Source of the DNA: Guillardia theta CCMP2712
Lineage: Eukaryota; Cryptophyceae; Pyrenomonadales; Geminigeraceae
Length of the DNA stretch: 64,000 bases
Direction of reading: 5' to 3'
Assembly (NCBI RefSeq): GCF_000315625.1
Contig: NW_005434662.1
Location: 643,479-707,478 of the forward strand
Shown here one piece after another: positions 36,506-49,100 of this stretch. The translations under genes were made by a program, and so were the position numbers. Under the pieces are notes generated by a model that had not been told where the DNA came from, did not search any database, and saw only the letters and a program-made list of their open reading frames with translations. Position 1 is the first letter of the stretch. Each line of letters begins with the position of its first letter.

Positions 36506-38408
36506 TCAGAATTTTGTACTCCTTAGCTGTCTGATTCGTTGGACGAGCGGGCGATTCCTGATATCTTTCTCTGCATCCCCCAGGCACAGACTGCAGATGG
36601 TCTGCGGGAAAGCTTTCCGATCGTCATGCGGCAGCGGCTCCCTCGGTGTCATCGCGTAGTGCGCACTCTCAATCTTATCCAGACGTTGCTCGATCACCCC
36701 CGCTAGCCCCCCGAGAACCCTCGCTGTTGTCTTCTCCTGCTGAGAGCCGTCAGCATTAGCAGCTCCGTCAACTGTCCACCGAACCTCCGCCCTCCTCCCG
36801 CTCTTGCGGGACGCCTCCGCCTCCCTCGCCTTCCACTCGTAGTGCGAGTATCCAGGCTTGTCCAGGTCAACTCGGACCATGTCGCCGCACCTGAAGCACT
36901 GCAAGGCCGTCATATGGCTCGTCGACTCTTGTTGTTCTACAACCTGGGCGTTGGGGAGCGCTACTTCACCCTTGTCCGACTTGAGTCGGTTCTGCTTCGC
37001 CATCTCCGTCAAGAAAGCTTTCTCCGCCTCTTCCTACATATTCGCGATCATCAGGAGGAGCTGGAAGTCGATCAGTCACTGACCATGGTCTTGATGGCTT
37101 CCAAGTATTTCCCTTCCGCATGCAGTTTCTCTCCGTTCTAAAGTGCGCAGCCAAGTCAACAGCAGCTCTGAGGGAGGTAGCAGGGGTACCTTTGTCAACA
37201 GCTCGTGCAGGGGGAGTTTGATCCCAGACACGTCCTTGGCGTCAGCTTGCACTTCTCTCAAGTCAATCAGGGGAATGTCTTCGGTCTCCGCCATCTCTGC
37301 CTCGTTCGCTGACGACACCGTCACCCGCGAGTTCTGCTTGGAAACTTCTTGGGAGGAGAGCATATTGCGCTTGCGAAACGTGGGGCTCTGCGGCTTCTTG
37401 GTGGGCACGGAGATGCGGACGAGAGGCATGTCGTTGATCTTGAGGCGCTTGATGTCGTAGAAGAAAGGTTTCACGTCGGGCTTCGCTACCCCCAGCACCG
37501 ACGTGCAGTAGGTGCTGCCATGAAGGTCCAACACAAACTCACATATGATGGCTGTGATTCGAACTCGCTTCTGACTCCTCAGGTTCCCCAGCATGGTCGA
37601 AGTCCTCGTGATGCAGTACTTTGCTATCGAGTCTTTCTTCGGATCGAGAGGAACGATCGAGTCCCGGAAGTGCGGGTTGTGCGGCTTCACGATGGTGTCG
37701 AGCTCAATATCTCCCAGCGTGCTCTCAGCGTGACACTCCATGCGGTAGACTTCGCACCTTGACATCAGGTTGGTCTTGAAGCTCACGGTGAGGTACCTGA
37801 CGTCTCCTCGTCACCCGACAGCTCAAGCCTAGTCGCTCCTCACCTTGTGAAGGTCGGCAAGGGGATGTATGCCTGAACGCAAGTGATTTTCTCAGGGAAC
37901 AACGCAGAGGCTTCTTTCTGCTCCTCGATCCCAAACGTGGTATGTATTTCACCTGCATGGCACCAGACCTCCGTCAGTCATCGCGTCGCCACTGCAAGAT
38001 CATGTCGCACAGACCGCATGATTGCCGAAGCCACAAGATGAGAAGATTGAAGTGCTCGACTGCGACGAAGCAGGGGGACCAATCCTCGCCGTACACAGTG
38101 CAGAGGAAAGGCTGTCCGTCAGACCCTCGGGTCTCATGGCACCGGCGAAGGTCTTCCTCCATCATATCGAATGTCACTGGTGTTTCTCTCGTGCTTCTCC
38201 GCACCCTCAACTTATCGTCCCCATCGCTGCAGATTCGCGCAACAATGCCCAGGTCGGGAGCGATGAGGAAGGAGAGGGGAGCAGGGAACTTGACGAGGAT
38301 GTCAGGGTGCTGAGCGAAGAGGAGCCATAGGGACCATGGCGGCACCGCGTGCATGGCGGACTTGAGGTCTTCCCAGAAGGCGCCGGTCCATGCCGCTGTC
38401 CCCGCCAT
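36506..38408 (-). CDS. unidentified multi-exon protein with two CxxC pairs
   Basis: The start at 38408 reads MAGTAAWTGAFWEDLKSAMH and TGA is at 36508-36506. Exon blocks in order: 38408 to about 37970; about 37954-37845 (FGIEEQKEASALFPEKITCV); about 37790-37190 (YLTVSFKTNLMSRCEVYRME, then IICEFVLDLHGSTYCTSVLG, then KINDMPLVRISVPTKKP); about 37130-37085 (EKLHAEGKYLEAIKTM); and about 37040-36506. The final block has a possible zinc-binding arrangement, CFRCGDM and CSLCLGDAEKDI about 90 residues apart. The 'R.tai..EFVlD..G..Y' run resembles a motif seen in some ciliary proteins, but the match is weak. I do not recognise the family. Frames joined across introns are consistent, so it is a real gene. 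Confidence 0.65.
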
Positions 38409-38956
38409 GCCAGTGTAGTGCCGTTGCCAAGTTGGTTGGCGGTCGTTTGTCGGGGCCCTTCTTGGATTGCTGGGTAGGGGTAGTTGTATATGGTAAAGGA
38501 AGGGGTCAATGACCGGGTAGTGTAGGCTAGGTAGTAGAGGGTGGTCAAATTTGATGTGCGGGGATGCGGGTCAGATGGTAATGGCGGGAGGGAGCAACGG
38601 TGCACCGGCAACATGCGGCGGAAGGAAGAGGACGAGACCGCAGGAGGAGTAGAGGAACCATGCCGAGGAAGAAAGAGGAAGCTTTCCATGAGGCCAAGAG
38701 GCGTCCTGACTCCCGTCGTCACTTGAGGCAGGGAAGAAACCTCACAAAGAGTTGAACTGAATTCGAACAGAAAATGGTATTTATCACCAGCACGTCCTTG
38801 AGATGGTCGGAAGTTTCAGCACCGGGGTGAGCATGATTCACTTACAGTGGCAATATCTACGGCTGTGCAAAAGTTCTGGAATGCTCCTGGCAGGAGCAGC
38901 GGAATCTTGGTTCCGTTTGTAGAACCATGGCAGCAGCTTGCTTATGATCGTTGGCG
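38409..38956. other. divergent intergenic region
   Basis: Lies between two divergent starts. Frames up to 171 codons exist on the minus strand but are Ser/Pro/Thr-rich, overlap the coding frame of the neighbour and show no domain. No supported gene. Confidence 0.4.
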
Positions 38957-41900
38957 ATGAAGAAGCTCTTCAGTAAGATCTCATCAACACAGCGTCCTTC
39001 GAAAACTACCAAGGCCTCGTTGTTGCTGAGAAACAACAGACCTGCCGAGAGCTCCGGAGTCGATGATGACGACGTCAAGGAAGAGTCGAGCGATGACGAG
39101 GGAGTCGCAGGGGACGCGGCACAGCAAGCAGGGGCAAAGGTAGGCTGCGACTTGTGCTCCTGCCCGGCTCTCTGACTCTAGCAAACATCAGAGTAGGCCC
39201 AAGACAAACGACGAAGAACGAATCCAGCGGGGCATTCAGAATGTCAAGGGATGGATTCAGTCCAAAAACCTGCCTGAGTAAGACCTCCCCTCGTTGCTGC
39301 GAACGCGCCGGGCTGACCTGCATGTGTCAACAGGGAATCAGACTTGAGTGATCCCTCCAACTCTGAAGAGGATCGTCATGCCGAGGGGCCCAAGTTGACT
39401 CTGAAACCCAAAGAGCAAAACCGCATGAAGTTTTCTTCCGACTCAGAAGATGCAGATGATTACAAGCCAGCTGATGATCCATTCCAGGGCTCCGACTATC
39501 AGCCAGCTTCATCCTTGGGAAAGAGCGAAAAGAGAAGGAAATCAGAAAACTTTCAAGACAGCTTTCGCTCTATCGAGAAGGTCACTTACCAGCTGACCGA
39601 CGATTCAGAGTCTACAGACGACAGTGAGCTACTACCTGCAAAGACTGGACTGCTTCATGGTATCAACATCGGGAGCACGATCGACTCAAGAGAAATTGAG
39701 AAGACGCTCTCCGTTTACAGCTCGAGCCATTCCACCGTCAAAGCCAAGAGGCAGCGGCATGGGAAGGACGACGTGACCGACAGCAGGCAGACGAGGGATG
39801 GCCTGCAGTTCCTGAACGCAGGAAGCTATCAAAGTCAGTCAAGCTATCGCCCAGCACAAGAGCCCCAGCCGCATCGATCATTACGCATGTCTTCGTCAGG
39901 ATCCCAGGGCTCGGAGTTCAGGTACAGGAGGGATCGACTTTTCTCTCCTTGTTGACTTGGTGGACAGGACGTCCAGGATGGAAGTAGAGGCACCGAATAC
40001 CTCCTCCAGCCGCAAGGCTGCGACCAAACTCCCCAACATAAACAAATCGCGCATGCCTGAGAGTCGTTTTGTGCGGGATGACATCAGCGACAGCTCCGAC
40101 GGCGAGTCGGAGGGAGAGAATCGTCCAATTCAGAACCAGAGAAAACCAGCGAGCCATCACACCAGTTTACAGCACAGAGACATCGCACGAGAGAGTCGTA
40201 GTCAAGAGAGTAGGAGGAACGACTTCGATGCTGCGTTTGATTGGCGGCCGCCGGGCGATACTTTCGGTTCGAGCCTAGGGCGTCCTCAGTCGGCGAACAA
40301 ATCGCTGAACTCTTCCACTGACTCCGATGTCTTGAAGATTTCGGACTCAAGTGAGAGTGAAAGTAAGTCTGATGGTACCCCAGCGCGTGCCTGAGATGAT
40401 CGGGTAGGTGAGACGGACTCGTCCTTCTTCGGAAACAGCCCGGCCAAGTTGGGCTCCCTGAAGCTGGAGGGAGTGAACGACTTCGACACGTTCATGAAGA
40501 CGGTGGACAAGAAAGTCAACAAGGCTGTCAAGATTGAGAAGCGGATCCTCAAGTCTCGCAACCAGTGAGTGCTTGTCCATCTCTGCTTCTGGTCCTGAAC
40601 TTTGTGGAAGGATGAGGAGCGCGGGCTCGAGCCAGCCGGCGTCGGAGGCGTCGGAGGTTCCGAGTAGGAACGTCATTCCAGTGATATCCAGGTGAGAGTG
40701 ACCGCATCTCCCGCAACGTTGTAAAGTTCATCCTGTCCAGCTCGATCCCTGCCAAGAAATCAGCAGACTTGAACTTCGAGAGGTTCTCACGGGCCAAGGA
40801 GGCGAGCACACCAACAGCGGCGCCACCAGACCCTCTTCTGCAGTCCTCGGTCGGTATGAGGAGACAGAAGGTGAGATTCTGAAAATGTCACTTGATGTGA
40901 GCCTGATACCCTTTCCCCAGCTGGATCAGATCAAGCCTGGGCATGGATACGCTCCTGCTGTGGAGATGAATGGGAAGTCTCGTCGACCAGACACTTCGCA
41001 CGATGAGAAGAAGATGGCTGAACAGCTAGAGGTGAAGTGAAGAGGACGAGGTACGGTCAAGTACTTGCAGGAACTGAATCGGGCGAGCCAGGAGATGGAA
41101 ATGCTACAGAGGCAACAGAAGGAGGCCGCGCAGAAAGAACGAGAGCAGAAGGAGATTCTTGATAGGTGCAGGGCGATGATGGTGTTTTCCTGCTCTCAGC
41201 AGCTGCCGACAGGTTGAAGAGGGAGAAGCTGAGACGAGACAACAAGCACAAGGAGCAGAAGGAGGTCGATCTCCTCGCTGCCTCATGCGATCCTGACGGT
41301 CCGGCAGGAGCTGGAGAAGTTGTGGTCCGAACAGGCGAAGCAAGATGACGAGCGATTCCGACGGGTGAGACCCGATCCATGGGCATGAACGCGCTGCTGG
41401 GTTGATGTTCTTGCAGGAGAAGGAGATCGAACGACTCAAAAGCCAGCTCAAGATGAAAGAGGTGCCGGAGGAGGGAGGGGATGGAAGAAGAGGGGAGGGA
41501 TGAAGTGACAAGCGGGCAGGACAAGGAGAAGATGCAGAGCGAGGAGCTGGAGCGGCTGCGGAGGGAGGTAGCTGAACGGGCTCGAGCGGATGCTCTGGTG
41601 GGGGAAGGAATCAAGTTTCTTTTCCCATTTGACGCAACTGAGCAGGGGGCCGCTGAGTTTGACAAGCTGGTCGCCGAGAAGCACAAGAAGCTGCTGGTTC
41701 CCCAGGTGGAGCTGCAGGTGGGGAGGCTACCGATGCTCAGAGCGTCACCTTGCAAAGGATGTGACGAGCTGATTTGCACCTGGGCAGAGAGAAAGTCACC
41801 CCAGTCACCCGAAGCCGATGGAGAAGGACTGGCACGGGGATCGTCAGCAGGGGCAGGAGCAGTCGCATGCTCGCCAGAGGTCGTCCCATGAACGTCTCAT

Positions 41901-42092
41901 CCTCTTTCAGCCTGAAAGCTCTTTCTCTTCAGCTTTCAGGACCTGCCTGCTCAGTCGGAGGATCTGAGTTCGCAGGTGACATGCCACCTGTTTGTCTCCT
42001 GCCCTTGACTGTCAGCGGCAGATTCAGCACTCTGAACTCCGTCCAGTCTCAAGGCAGCAGCGGCTGAAGCCTCTGGAAGAGAGCAAGGTAGC

Positions 42093-42124
<32 letters not shown>

Positions 42125-45100
42125 ACCACCTCTTGAGCTCACTTGTCTTTTATGCAGAAGGAAGAAACGAACGAGAAAGATCGCCCGACGACGAGCACAA
42201 GGAACCAGCAGATGCTGCATGCGGCCCTCAAGGAGCGGTGACATGCCGCGACACTAGCTGGTTATGAGCCTCACTCCTACCTCAAGGTTCCGCCCGCAGG
42301 TCATTCCGGGCTACTCCAGCGCAGCCCCGGGCGGGCGGGAGCAGCCAACGGGTGCGGAGGATCCTCCCCAGAGCTACAAGAGCGTCGCAGCGGCGAGTCA
42401 TGAGACCCTGGCTGAGATCAAGGCCAAGAGGTCTGCTGCTGCCCAGCTGAAGCAGGAGAAGGTCTTGTCGTGCTTGAGGAGGAGGCTGCCTTGTGATGGG
42501 GCTGCAGTTCAAGCAGGAGCATCTCAAGTCGCAGGCCGGGATTCAGCATCACATCAAGTCGGCAGTGAGAGCGCATGAGGTCCAGCGATGATGCTATCCG
42601 CTGCGAACCCTGACGACAGCCCAGGACGAGCTCAAGGATGCAGTCCAGGAGGCGCGGAGCAAGGCGGAGCTGCAGGAAGCGAGGGTGATTCTTAAGGAAA
42701 GGTGAAACAAACCGAACCTTCAGAGGATGTTGCTCTGTCGCTGACGTGTGAGCAGCGCGAGACCAGCTCCTCCGTCTATCAAACTGGACACAAAGTTCGT
42801 GGAAGACATGAAGAAGCTGGAGGAGGAGAAGCTGGAGCTTGAGAGAAGGGAACAGGTGTCTTGTACTTTCATTCTCCTTGATCGTGGGCTCACCCAGCAT
42901 TCTCAGTTGCAAGAGGCTTACATTGAGCAGCTCAAGTTCGAACAGCAGCAGAAGTTGGAAAGGGAGGAGGCGAAGAGGAAAACGCTGCAGAAACTTCGCA
43001 ATGAGAACCAGATCATCGACAAGATGCTGCGCGAGACAGACAGCTTGGATGGAAGGCTGATGAAGGAAGTTGGGACGTTGGAGACCCTGAAGGAGCAGTT
43101 CAAGAAGAAGCAAGAGCTGGCGGACAAGCTGCGAGATCAGCAGGAGGAGCTGAAGAAGAAGCAGGAGGAGAGGGAGAGGGAGCTTTCCACGCTGAAGCAC
43201 GAAGTGAGCAAGGCAACTAACTCCGCGGGCATCCAGCTCCTGCAGATGGAGAGGTTGAAGCAGATCCAAGAGGAAAGCAGGAGGCTGCAGGAGGAGAAGC
43301 AGCAAGAGCTGCAGCGGCTGAAAGAGGAGATCCAGATGAAGTCGAGCATCGATGCCGAGGCCCAGGAGCTGGAGCGGCTGAGGGAAGAGAAGAAGAGGAT
43401 TGAAGAGAGTCAGGCGGAGGCCCGCAAGGCGTTGGAGCAGGAGCAGGAGATGCTGGAGAAAGCGATGTCAGAGCAGAAAACCATCGCTGAGGAGTTTGAG
43501 AAGCTGCAGCGGGAGAAGAGGAGACGCGAGGAGCACGAGATGGAACTCCGGCGCTCCATGGTGCAGGAGGAGCGAGAGATCGAGCGGTTGAAGGAGGAAG
43601 CCGAGAACCGGAGGATGGAGATAGAGAGGCTGCACGAGGAGAAGCAGAACCACATGAAGGTGCTGGAGGGGCAGCAAAAGGACCAGCTGATGAGCGAGCT
43701 GGCGGAGCTGAAGGAGAGGAAAGAGAAGGTCATGAACGAGGAGGCTCGGCTGAGGAGCGAAAAGCGGGAGCTGGAGGAGCTGAACAAGAGGAGGGAGGCT
43801 GAGCTAAGACACATCGAAGAGCTTCGGATCAAGAGCGACGAGCTCGAGAGACAGCAGATGCAAGCCAAGCTTGAGGAGGAGCGGGCGCTACGGGAGAAGG
43901 AGGAGAGGGAGAGGGAGCGGCTCCGCGCCAAGGAAGATCGGATCCGAAAGATGCTGGAGATGGAAGCTGAGAAAGCGAAGCTGGACATGGAGCTGGAGAG
44001 GAAGAGGAGGCAGGCTGAGATAGACAAGCTGAAGCAGGAGATACAGGACAAGAAGATCACCGAGGAAGAAGAAGCAGCAGAGGAAGAAGTTGATGCCAAT
44101 GAGCAGAAGATCAACGACTGGCTGAAGAGCTCGCAAACAGGTGGTCCTGCTGGAGGAGGAGGAGGAGGAGGAGGAGGAGGAGGAGGAGGAGGAGGAGGGA
44201 GAGCAGGAGACATTACCGAGAGGTCGATGGGCAACTCGTCGGCGGGAGACGGCGGCATGACGGACAGGAGTGACGCAACCGACGGGACGATGACGAGCCG
44301 AGGACCTGCGTCGCAGTTCAAGCTTGCAAGGTACGGGAAGGTGAAGGAGCTGGAGAAGGTGATCACAAGGGACAACGTGGACGATCGAGACGACAAGGGC
44401 AACACCTGCCTGCATCATGCGTGCATGCAGAATAAGAAACGGTAAACCTTCTCCCTCCTCTTCTCCTCTTCATCTTCCTTTCTCCCCCTCCCCCCCCCCC
44501 CCCAAAAAAAAAAACACACTCCCTCTTCCGGGTTATTTTGATGATGTGTCATCGGGTGCTCGATTCAAAAAGCCCTGGATCGGGGCGCGTCGGGGGGGGC
44601 CCNNNNNNNNNNNNNNNNNNNNNNNNNNNNNNNNNNNNNNNNNNNNNNNNNNNNNNNNNNNNNNNNNNNNNNNNNNNNNNNNNNNNNNNNNNNNNNNNNN
44701 NNACTACTACTACTACTCTCTCTCTCTCTCTCTCTCTCTCCTCCCCCCCCCCCCCCCCCCCCCCGACCCGAGGTTCCTCCCTCTCCCTCTCCCTCTCCCT
44801 TGAATCTCATCGTCTGCCTATGCAGAATTGCGAAGATGGTGCTGCGACTGGGCGCAGACATCAACGCGCAGAACGAAAAGGTGAGGCACAGAGGAGACGG
44901 CGGTTGACGTCGAGCTGAATGGACAGCAGGGCAACACGTGCCTGCACTACTGCTTCGGATACAACTACACAGAGCTGGGAGAGTACCTCATCTCCAAAGG
45001 AGCGGATGAGAGCATTAGGAATCATCTCAACGCCACCTGCCGTAAGCTGCTGCTCCCCCTCCCCGTGACGCTCCTCCATGTGATTGTGTGGCAGGCGAAG

Positions 45101-45134
45101 TCTCGTCCAGCAGCATGATGTCGTCTAGGAAGTG
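38957..45134 (+). CDS. long coiled-coil protein with C-terminal ankyrin repeats
   Basis: Exon 1 (38957-39139) starts MKKLFSKISSTQRPSKTTKA. Exon 2 is 39192-39277. An acidic, Ser-rich disordered region with splices near 39945 and 40365 runs to about 40560. From about 41000 small exons encode charged helix (LNRASQEMEMLQRQQKEAAQ, EIERLKSQLKMKE). A large exon from about 42755 to 44441 is an almost unbroken coiled coil (RLKEEAENRRMEIERLHEEK). It ends in WLKSSQTGG, a run of 16 glycines (44152-44205), and the start of ankyrin repeats (DDKGNTCLHHACMQNKKR). After an intron holding the assembly gap, the repeats resume at 44826 (IAKMVLRLGADINAQNEK) and about 44932 (GNTCLHYCFGYNYTELGEYL), ending VSSSSMMSSRK-stop. 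A structural or scaffold role is likely. It could be two genes if a stop in the 40.6-42.7 kb stretch was missed. Confidence 0.7.
42097..42124. repeat. (TGC)n trinucleotide repeat
   Basis: About nine TGC units in an intron of the coiled-coil gene (the donor GAGCAAG|GTAGCC precedes it). Confidence 0.9.
44603..44702. other. assembly gap (100 N)
   Basis: Exactly 100 N. Flanks are homopolymer-rich: C- and A-runs on the left, ACT/CT repeats and a C-run on the right. The round length suggests a gap of unknown size. It lies in the intron between two ankyrin exons. Confidence 0.98.
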
Positions 45135-45286
45135 ACTGTACATTACAAGTGATAAGTGTAATTTATGTTATGAAGTCAAACTTATTACAACGTCGAGTAC
45201 TTGGTCGGGAGGAGGACTGACGACGATTCAAAGGAGTCAGGGGCAGGAAGAGTAGGGAGAGAGCAATGACACTCAGATGTGACGAG

Positions 45287-45376
45287 GCAGGAGCAGGAGC
45301 AGGAGCAGGATCAGATGCAGGAGCAGGAGCAGGATCAGATGCAGGATCAGATGCAGGAGCAGATGCAGGAGCAGAT

Positions 45377-45410
<34 letters not shown>

Positions 45411-45502
45411 ATGCAGGAGCAGGAGCAGGAGCAGGATCAGATGCAGGAGCAGATGCAGATGCAGGAGCAGGAGTAGGAGCAAGATCAGATGCAACTGAAG
45501 AT

Positions 45503-45568
<66 letters not shown>

Positions 45569-45739
45569 TCAGCAGATGCAGGAGCAGGAGCAGGAGTAGG
45601 ATCAGGATCAGGAGTAGGAGCAAGATCAGATGCAGGAGCAGGAGTAGGAGCAAGATCAGATGCAGGAGCAGGAGTAGGAGCAAGATCAGATGCAGGAGCA
45701 AGATCAGATGCAGGAGCAGGAGTAGGAGCAAGATCAGAT

Positions 45740-45799
<60 letters not shown>

Positions 45800-45810
45800 T
45801 CAGGAGAAGC
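45287..45810. repeat. (GGAGCA)n satellite with GATCAGATGCA variants
   Basis: More than 500 bp of tandem hexamers with higher-order variation: blocks of GGAGCA are interrupted by GATCA, GATGCA and GTAGGA units that recur in a pattern. Because the array contains no stop in several frames, it creates long Ala-Pro, Leu or Gln-Glu frames that I do not accept as genes. Confidence 0.9.
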
Positions 45811-45849
45811 AGGAGCAAGATTGCAAGTTTGTGGAAACTGTTTACTCAA

Positions 45850-46140
45850 TTTATACTGTTTCAGAGCCTGCCTCAGTCTTTTGAATTGGTGGGGTAGGGG
45901 TGCGTTGATAGGGACTGTAGTGAATCGAGCATGGGTGGGGTGGTAGAAATCTGAAGGAATCCACACGACACGGTACTTCCTTTGAGTACCGGTGAGGGTT
46001 CTGCTTTTGTAGTACAAAAAGAACTTTTTGGAAGGTAGGGTACCCTCATCCACGACTAGGGGTGGCTCAAAATCTACACTTGGTTTGTGTATTCAGGGTA
46101 GGGGTGGACTGTTTTTATCCCGTGGGGGTGGGGGTGGTGG
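45850..46140. repeat. non-coding GGTA/GGGTACCC-rich island
   Basis: Sequence between the hexamer array and the Snf2-like gene, with words GGGGTAGGGG, GGTAGGGTACCC and GGGTGGGGGTGG. It matches the composition of the islands at 11900-12420 and 53400-54320. Confidence 0.4.
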
Positions 46141-46158
46141 TAGGGCAAGAAAGGCGGG

Positions 46159-49100
46159 ATGGACGGCTGGGGCCGAAACTTGATGGCGACGGCGATACAG
46201 GGAGGGAATGGCATGCAGCCTGCTCCTTCCAGCGGCATGGCATCAAACCCCATGGTCTCCAGCGCCATGTCCCCCGCCGGTGCTCACATTGCTCAACCCA
46301 TGCATATGGTGCAGCCTCCCGGTTCCATGCAGCTTCCGTCCCAGCCGCGACCGAGAATGCCGACAGGTGGAGAGATGCCAATGGCCTCTTCAGGTGTGTT
46401 TTGTGAGGAGAGAGCAGACAACTTTCTTGAAGTGTCCGATCTGTTCCTTCTCTTGGGTCAACATGACCTCGTGTTGGCAGGCTCAGCAGGGAATGTCATG
46501 GCCCACAATGTCGGACGGAACACGATGCAGATGTTGCAGGGACAAGGTGGCGTGCAAGGGCAGGGGAGGGTCTTAGGGCCAGGGCAGGGGAACATGCAGG
46601 CGCAGGCGCAGGCGCAGGCGCAGGCGCAGGCGCAGGCTAGGGCACAAGAACAGGCACAGGCACGGGCAAGAGCGCAGGCACAGGCGAGGGCTCACGCGCA
46701 GGCAAGGGCGCAGGCTCAAGCACAGGCTCAAGCACGGGTACAGGCTCAAGCAGCTCAGGCTCAAGCACGGGTACAGGCTCAAGCACCTCAGCCGCGGGGG
46801 CAGGCACAAGCTCATGCGCGTCCACAAGGCCAAGGGCGTGCAGACGAGCCAGGACACCATAAACCTGATGCGAGCGGTACGAAACCATTATCCAATTCAA
46901 AGTGATGTAAAGTGAGAAATGGCATTCACAGCTAACAAGGCTGCGAGTCTGGTTGACTGGTTTTCAAATTCGAAGTGCATCAAGAGTCTGGGAGAGTATC
47001 AGCGAAGAGAGGTTCGCACTCCTCCCGCGCTTGCAAGCTTGCTGACGTGGTCGCTTCAGGCAATCGTACAGTTTCGAGCGATGCTCGAGCTTCAGAAAGG
47101 GAATCGACTGCCGCCAAGAGTCGTCAACGCTCTCAGCAGTCTCAACGAAATGAGCCATAAGGAAATTGCCAGCATGGAACCAGCAATGCCGGGAGCATCG
47201 CCTGGCCCTAAGACTCCGTCGGGTCGGGGGGGGCAGAAGAAAAGAAACTCGTTAACTGCCTCTGAAAACGGAGATGCTCCTTCAAGGAAAATGAGTCACT
47301 CCTCGAACGTATCCAGATCATCCAATAGAGATGTTGAGAATCAGGGAAGTGGAATGGATTCAAACCAATGGAATGAGAGACAAGAATCACCATATGCGGT
47401 AGGATCAATTCATTTCATGTTTTTTTTGACTTTGCTGGTCAGGTTTTGAAGCCTAGAAAAGACGATTCAAACCAGCAAAGTGCGTATGACAATTCCTTGG
47501 GGCGGAACATTCTGAGGAGCAAAACGATGCGAGAGAAATGCCTGGAAGCAATTAAGAACAGCTTGAATGCAAATACGCTGCCTTCGGAATCAAGCGCAGA
47601 AACAGCCGAGAGAAGAAGTCGCAAAGAATTGAATGTTTTACAGGTATAACATTAATTGCTTTCTTTTGATCTACAGATCCATCACATTTGATGCCCAGTG
47701 CACACTTGAGATGATTTTCAGTGTTGTCTGAGATCGTGACTGTTGTCATCTGACTGTTGCCGTTTTTACAGATTGAAGAAAAGAAGCTTAAATTGCTTGG
47801 ACTTCAAGCACGCTTGAGAGAGAAACTATGCAACAGTCTTCGACTCAATCTGCCAAAGGAAATTGCAAGTAGTGATAAGTTGGATGTAGACCTTTCATCC
47901 AAGTTCAATTTATCCGTAATTTTTATTTGCATACCTCTTTGATTGAGTGACCATGATGGCAGACGATCGCTAGACCGTCCACTTCCGTGTCGCTCAATGT
48001 AAATATGCGACTCTACCAGAGGAAAAAGCAGGCTTTCTTGAACGAAGTCAAGGGTCATTATCATTTCTTTACCGAATACCACAAAAAGATTCGAGAGAAG
48101 GAAAAGGAATTGGCGAAATTGGCCAAGAAGCAGGTTGAAGACAAAGTTGAAAGAGAGAGGAGGAGGAAGGAAAAAGCAGAAAAGGATAGGATAAGGGCGC
48201 TGAAGGAGCACGATACTGAAGCATACTTGAACTTGCTGAAAGAGCACAAAAATGAAAAGATTTTGAATGTTCTATCGGAAACCGACAAATACCTTCGTAC
48301 TCTTGGTCTTGCGGTATTTTGAAGTCAATCTAGGATTCTTTGCTTAATTTGAGCCTTACAGGTCAGAGTTCAGAAGAAAAACACTGAAAAAAGACTGAAA
48401 AACAGCAAGTCGATGGATGTTAGTGATGGTGAAGACGATGACGTGAGTCATTATTCCCTGACATTCCGGTTGCACCTCTGATTCTGTGGATTTCAAGTTT
48501 GACAAGAACGAGTTCGAAAGAACCGATATCAAGAACACCAACGAGGTGGATGTGAAGGCACTCATGAAGAACAAGAACACTTATTATCACCTGGCTCACA
48601 CTGAGAAAGAGGAAGTCAACTCGCAGCCGGACATGCTCGTTGGCGGCTCTTTGCGACAGTATCAGATGCAGGGCCTGCAATGGCTTGTTTCCTTGTACAA
48701 TAACAAGATTTCTGGGGTGAGTGCTCTCCCAATGTTCCCATTCCTCTCGAGATGACGTTGCTCCGGTCAGGTACTGGCAGATGAGATGGGTTTAGGGAAG
48801 ACCATCCAGATAGTTTCTTTGATAGCATACCTTATGGAGGTGAAGGGTGTGAATGGGCCTTTCCTGATCGTCTCGCCGTTATCTGTGATTGATAACTGGG
48901 TGAGGGAATTCGACGCCTGGTCGCCGACCGTGAAGAAGATCATCTACTACGGCAGCAAGCCGTCAAGGAAAAAGATGCAGCAAGAATGTCACAAAGGGAC
49001 TTTCAACGTGATGTTGACGAGCTACGAGTTCGTGGTGAAAGACGCCTCCTTCATGAGCAAGATCAACTGGGTGTACATTATTGTGGATGAAGGTCATCGC

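Noticed and set aside
42418-44405. long Leu/Ser-rich minus frames opposite the coiled coil
   Set aside because: Complement of Glu/Lys/Arg-rich heptads; the plus strand has the coherent coiled coil and ankyrin sequence.
44417-44918. frames spanning the N gap
   Set aside because: They read through 100 unknown bases and homopolymer runs; the flanking ankyrin exons show that this is an intron.
45163-46053. 296-codon minus frame with long Ala-Pro repeat
   Set aside because: Most of it is the GGAGCA array, which lacks stops in several frames on both strands. The 75-residue start lies in the GGTA-rich island with non-coding composition. No homology is recognised.
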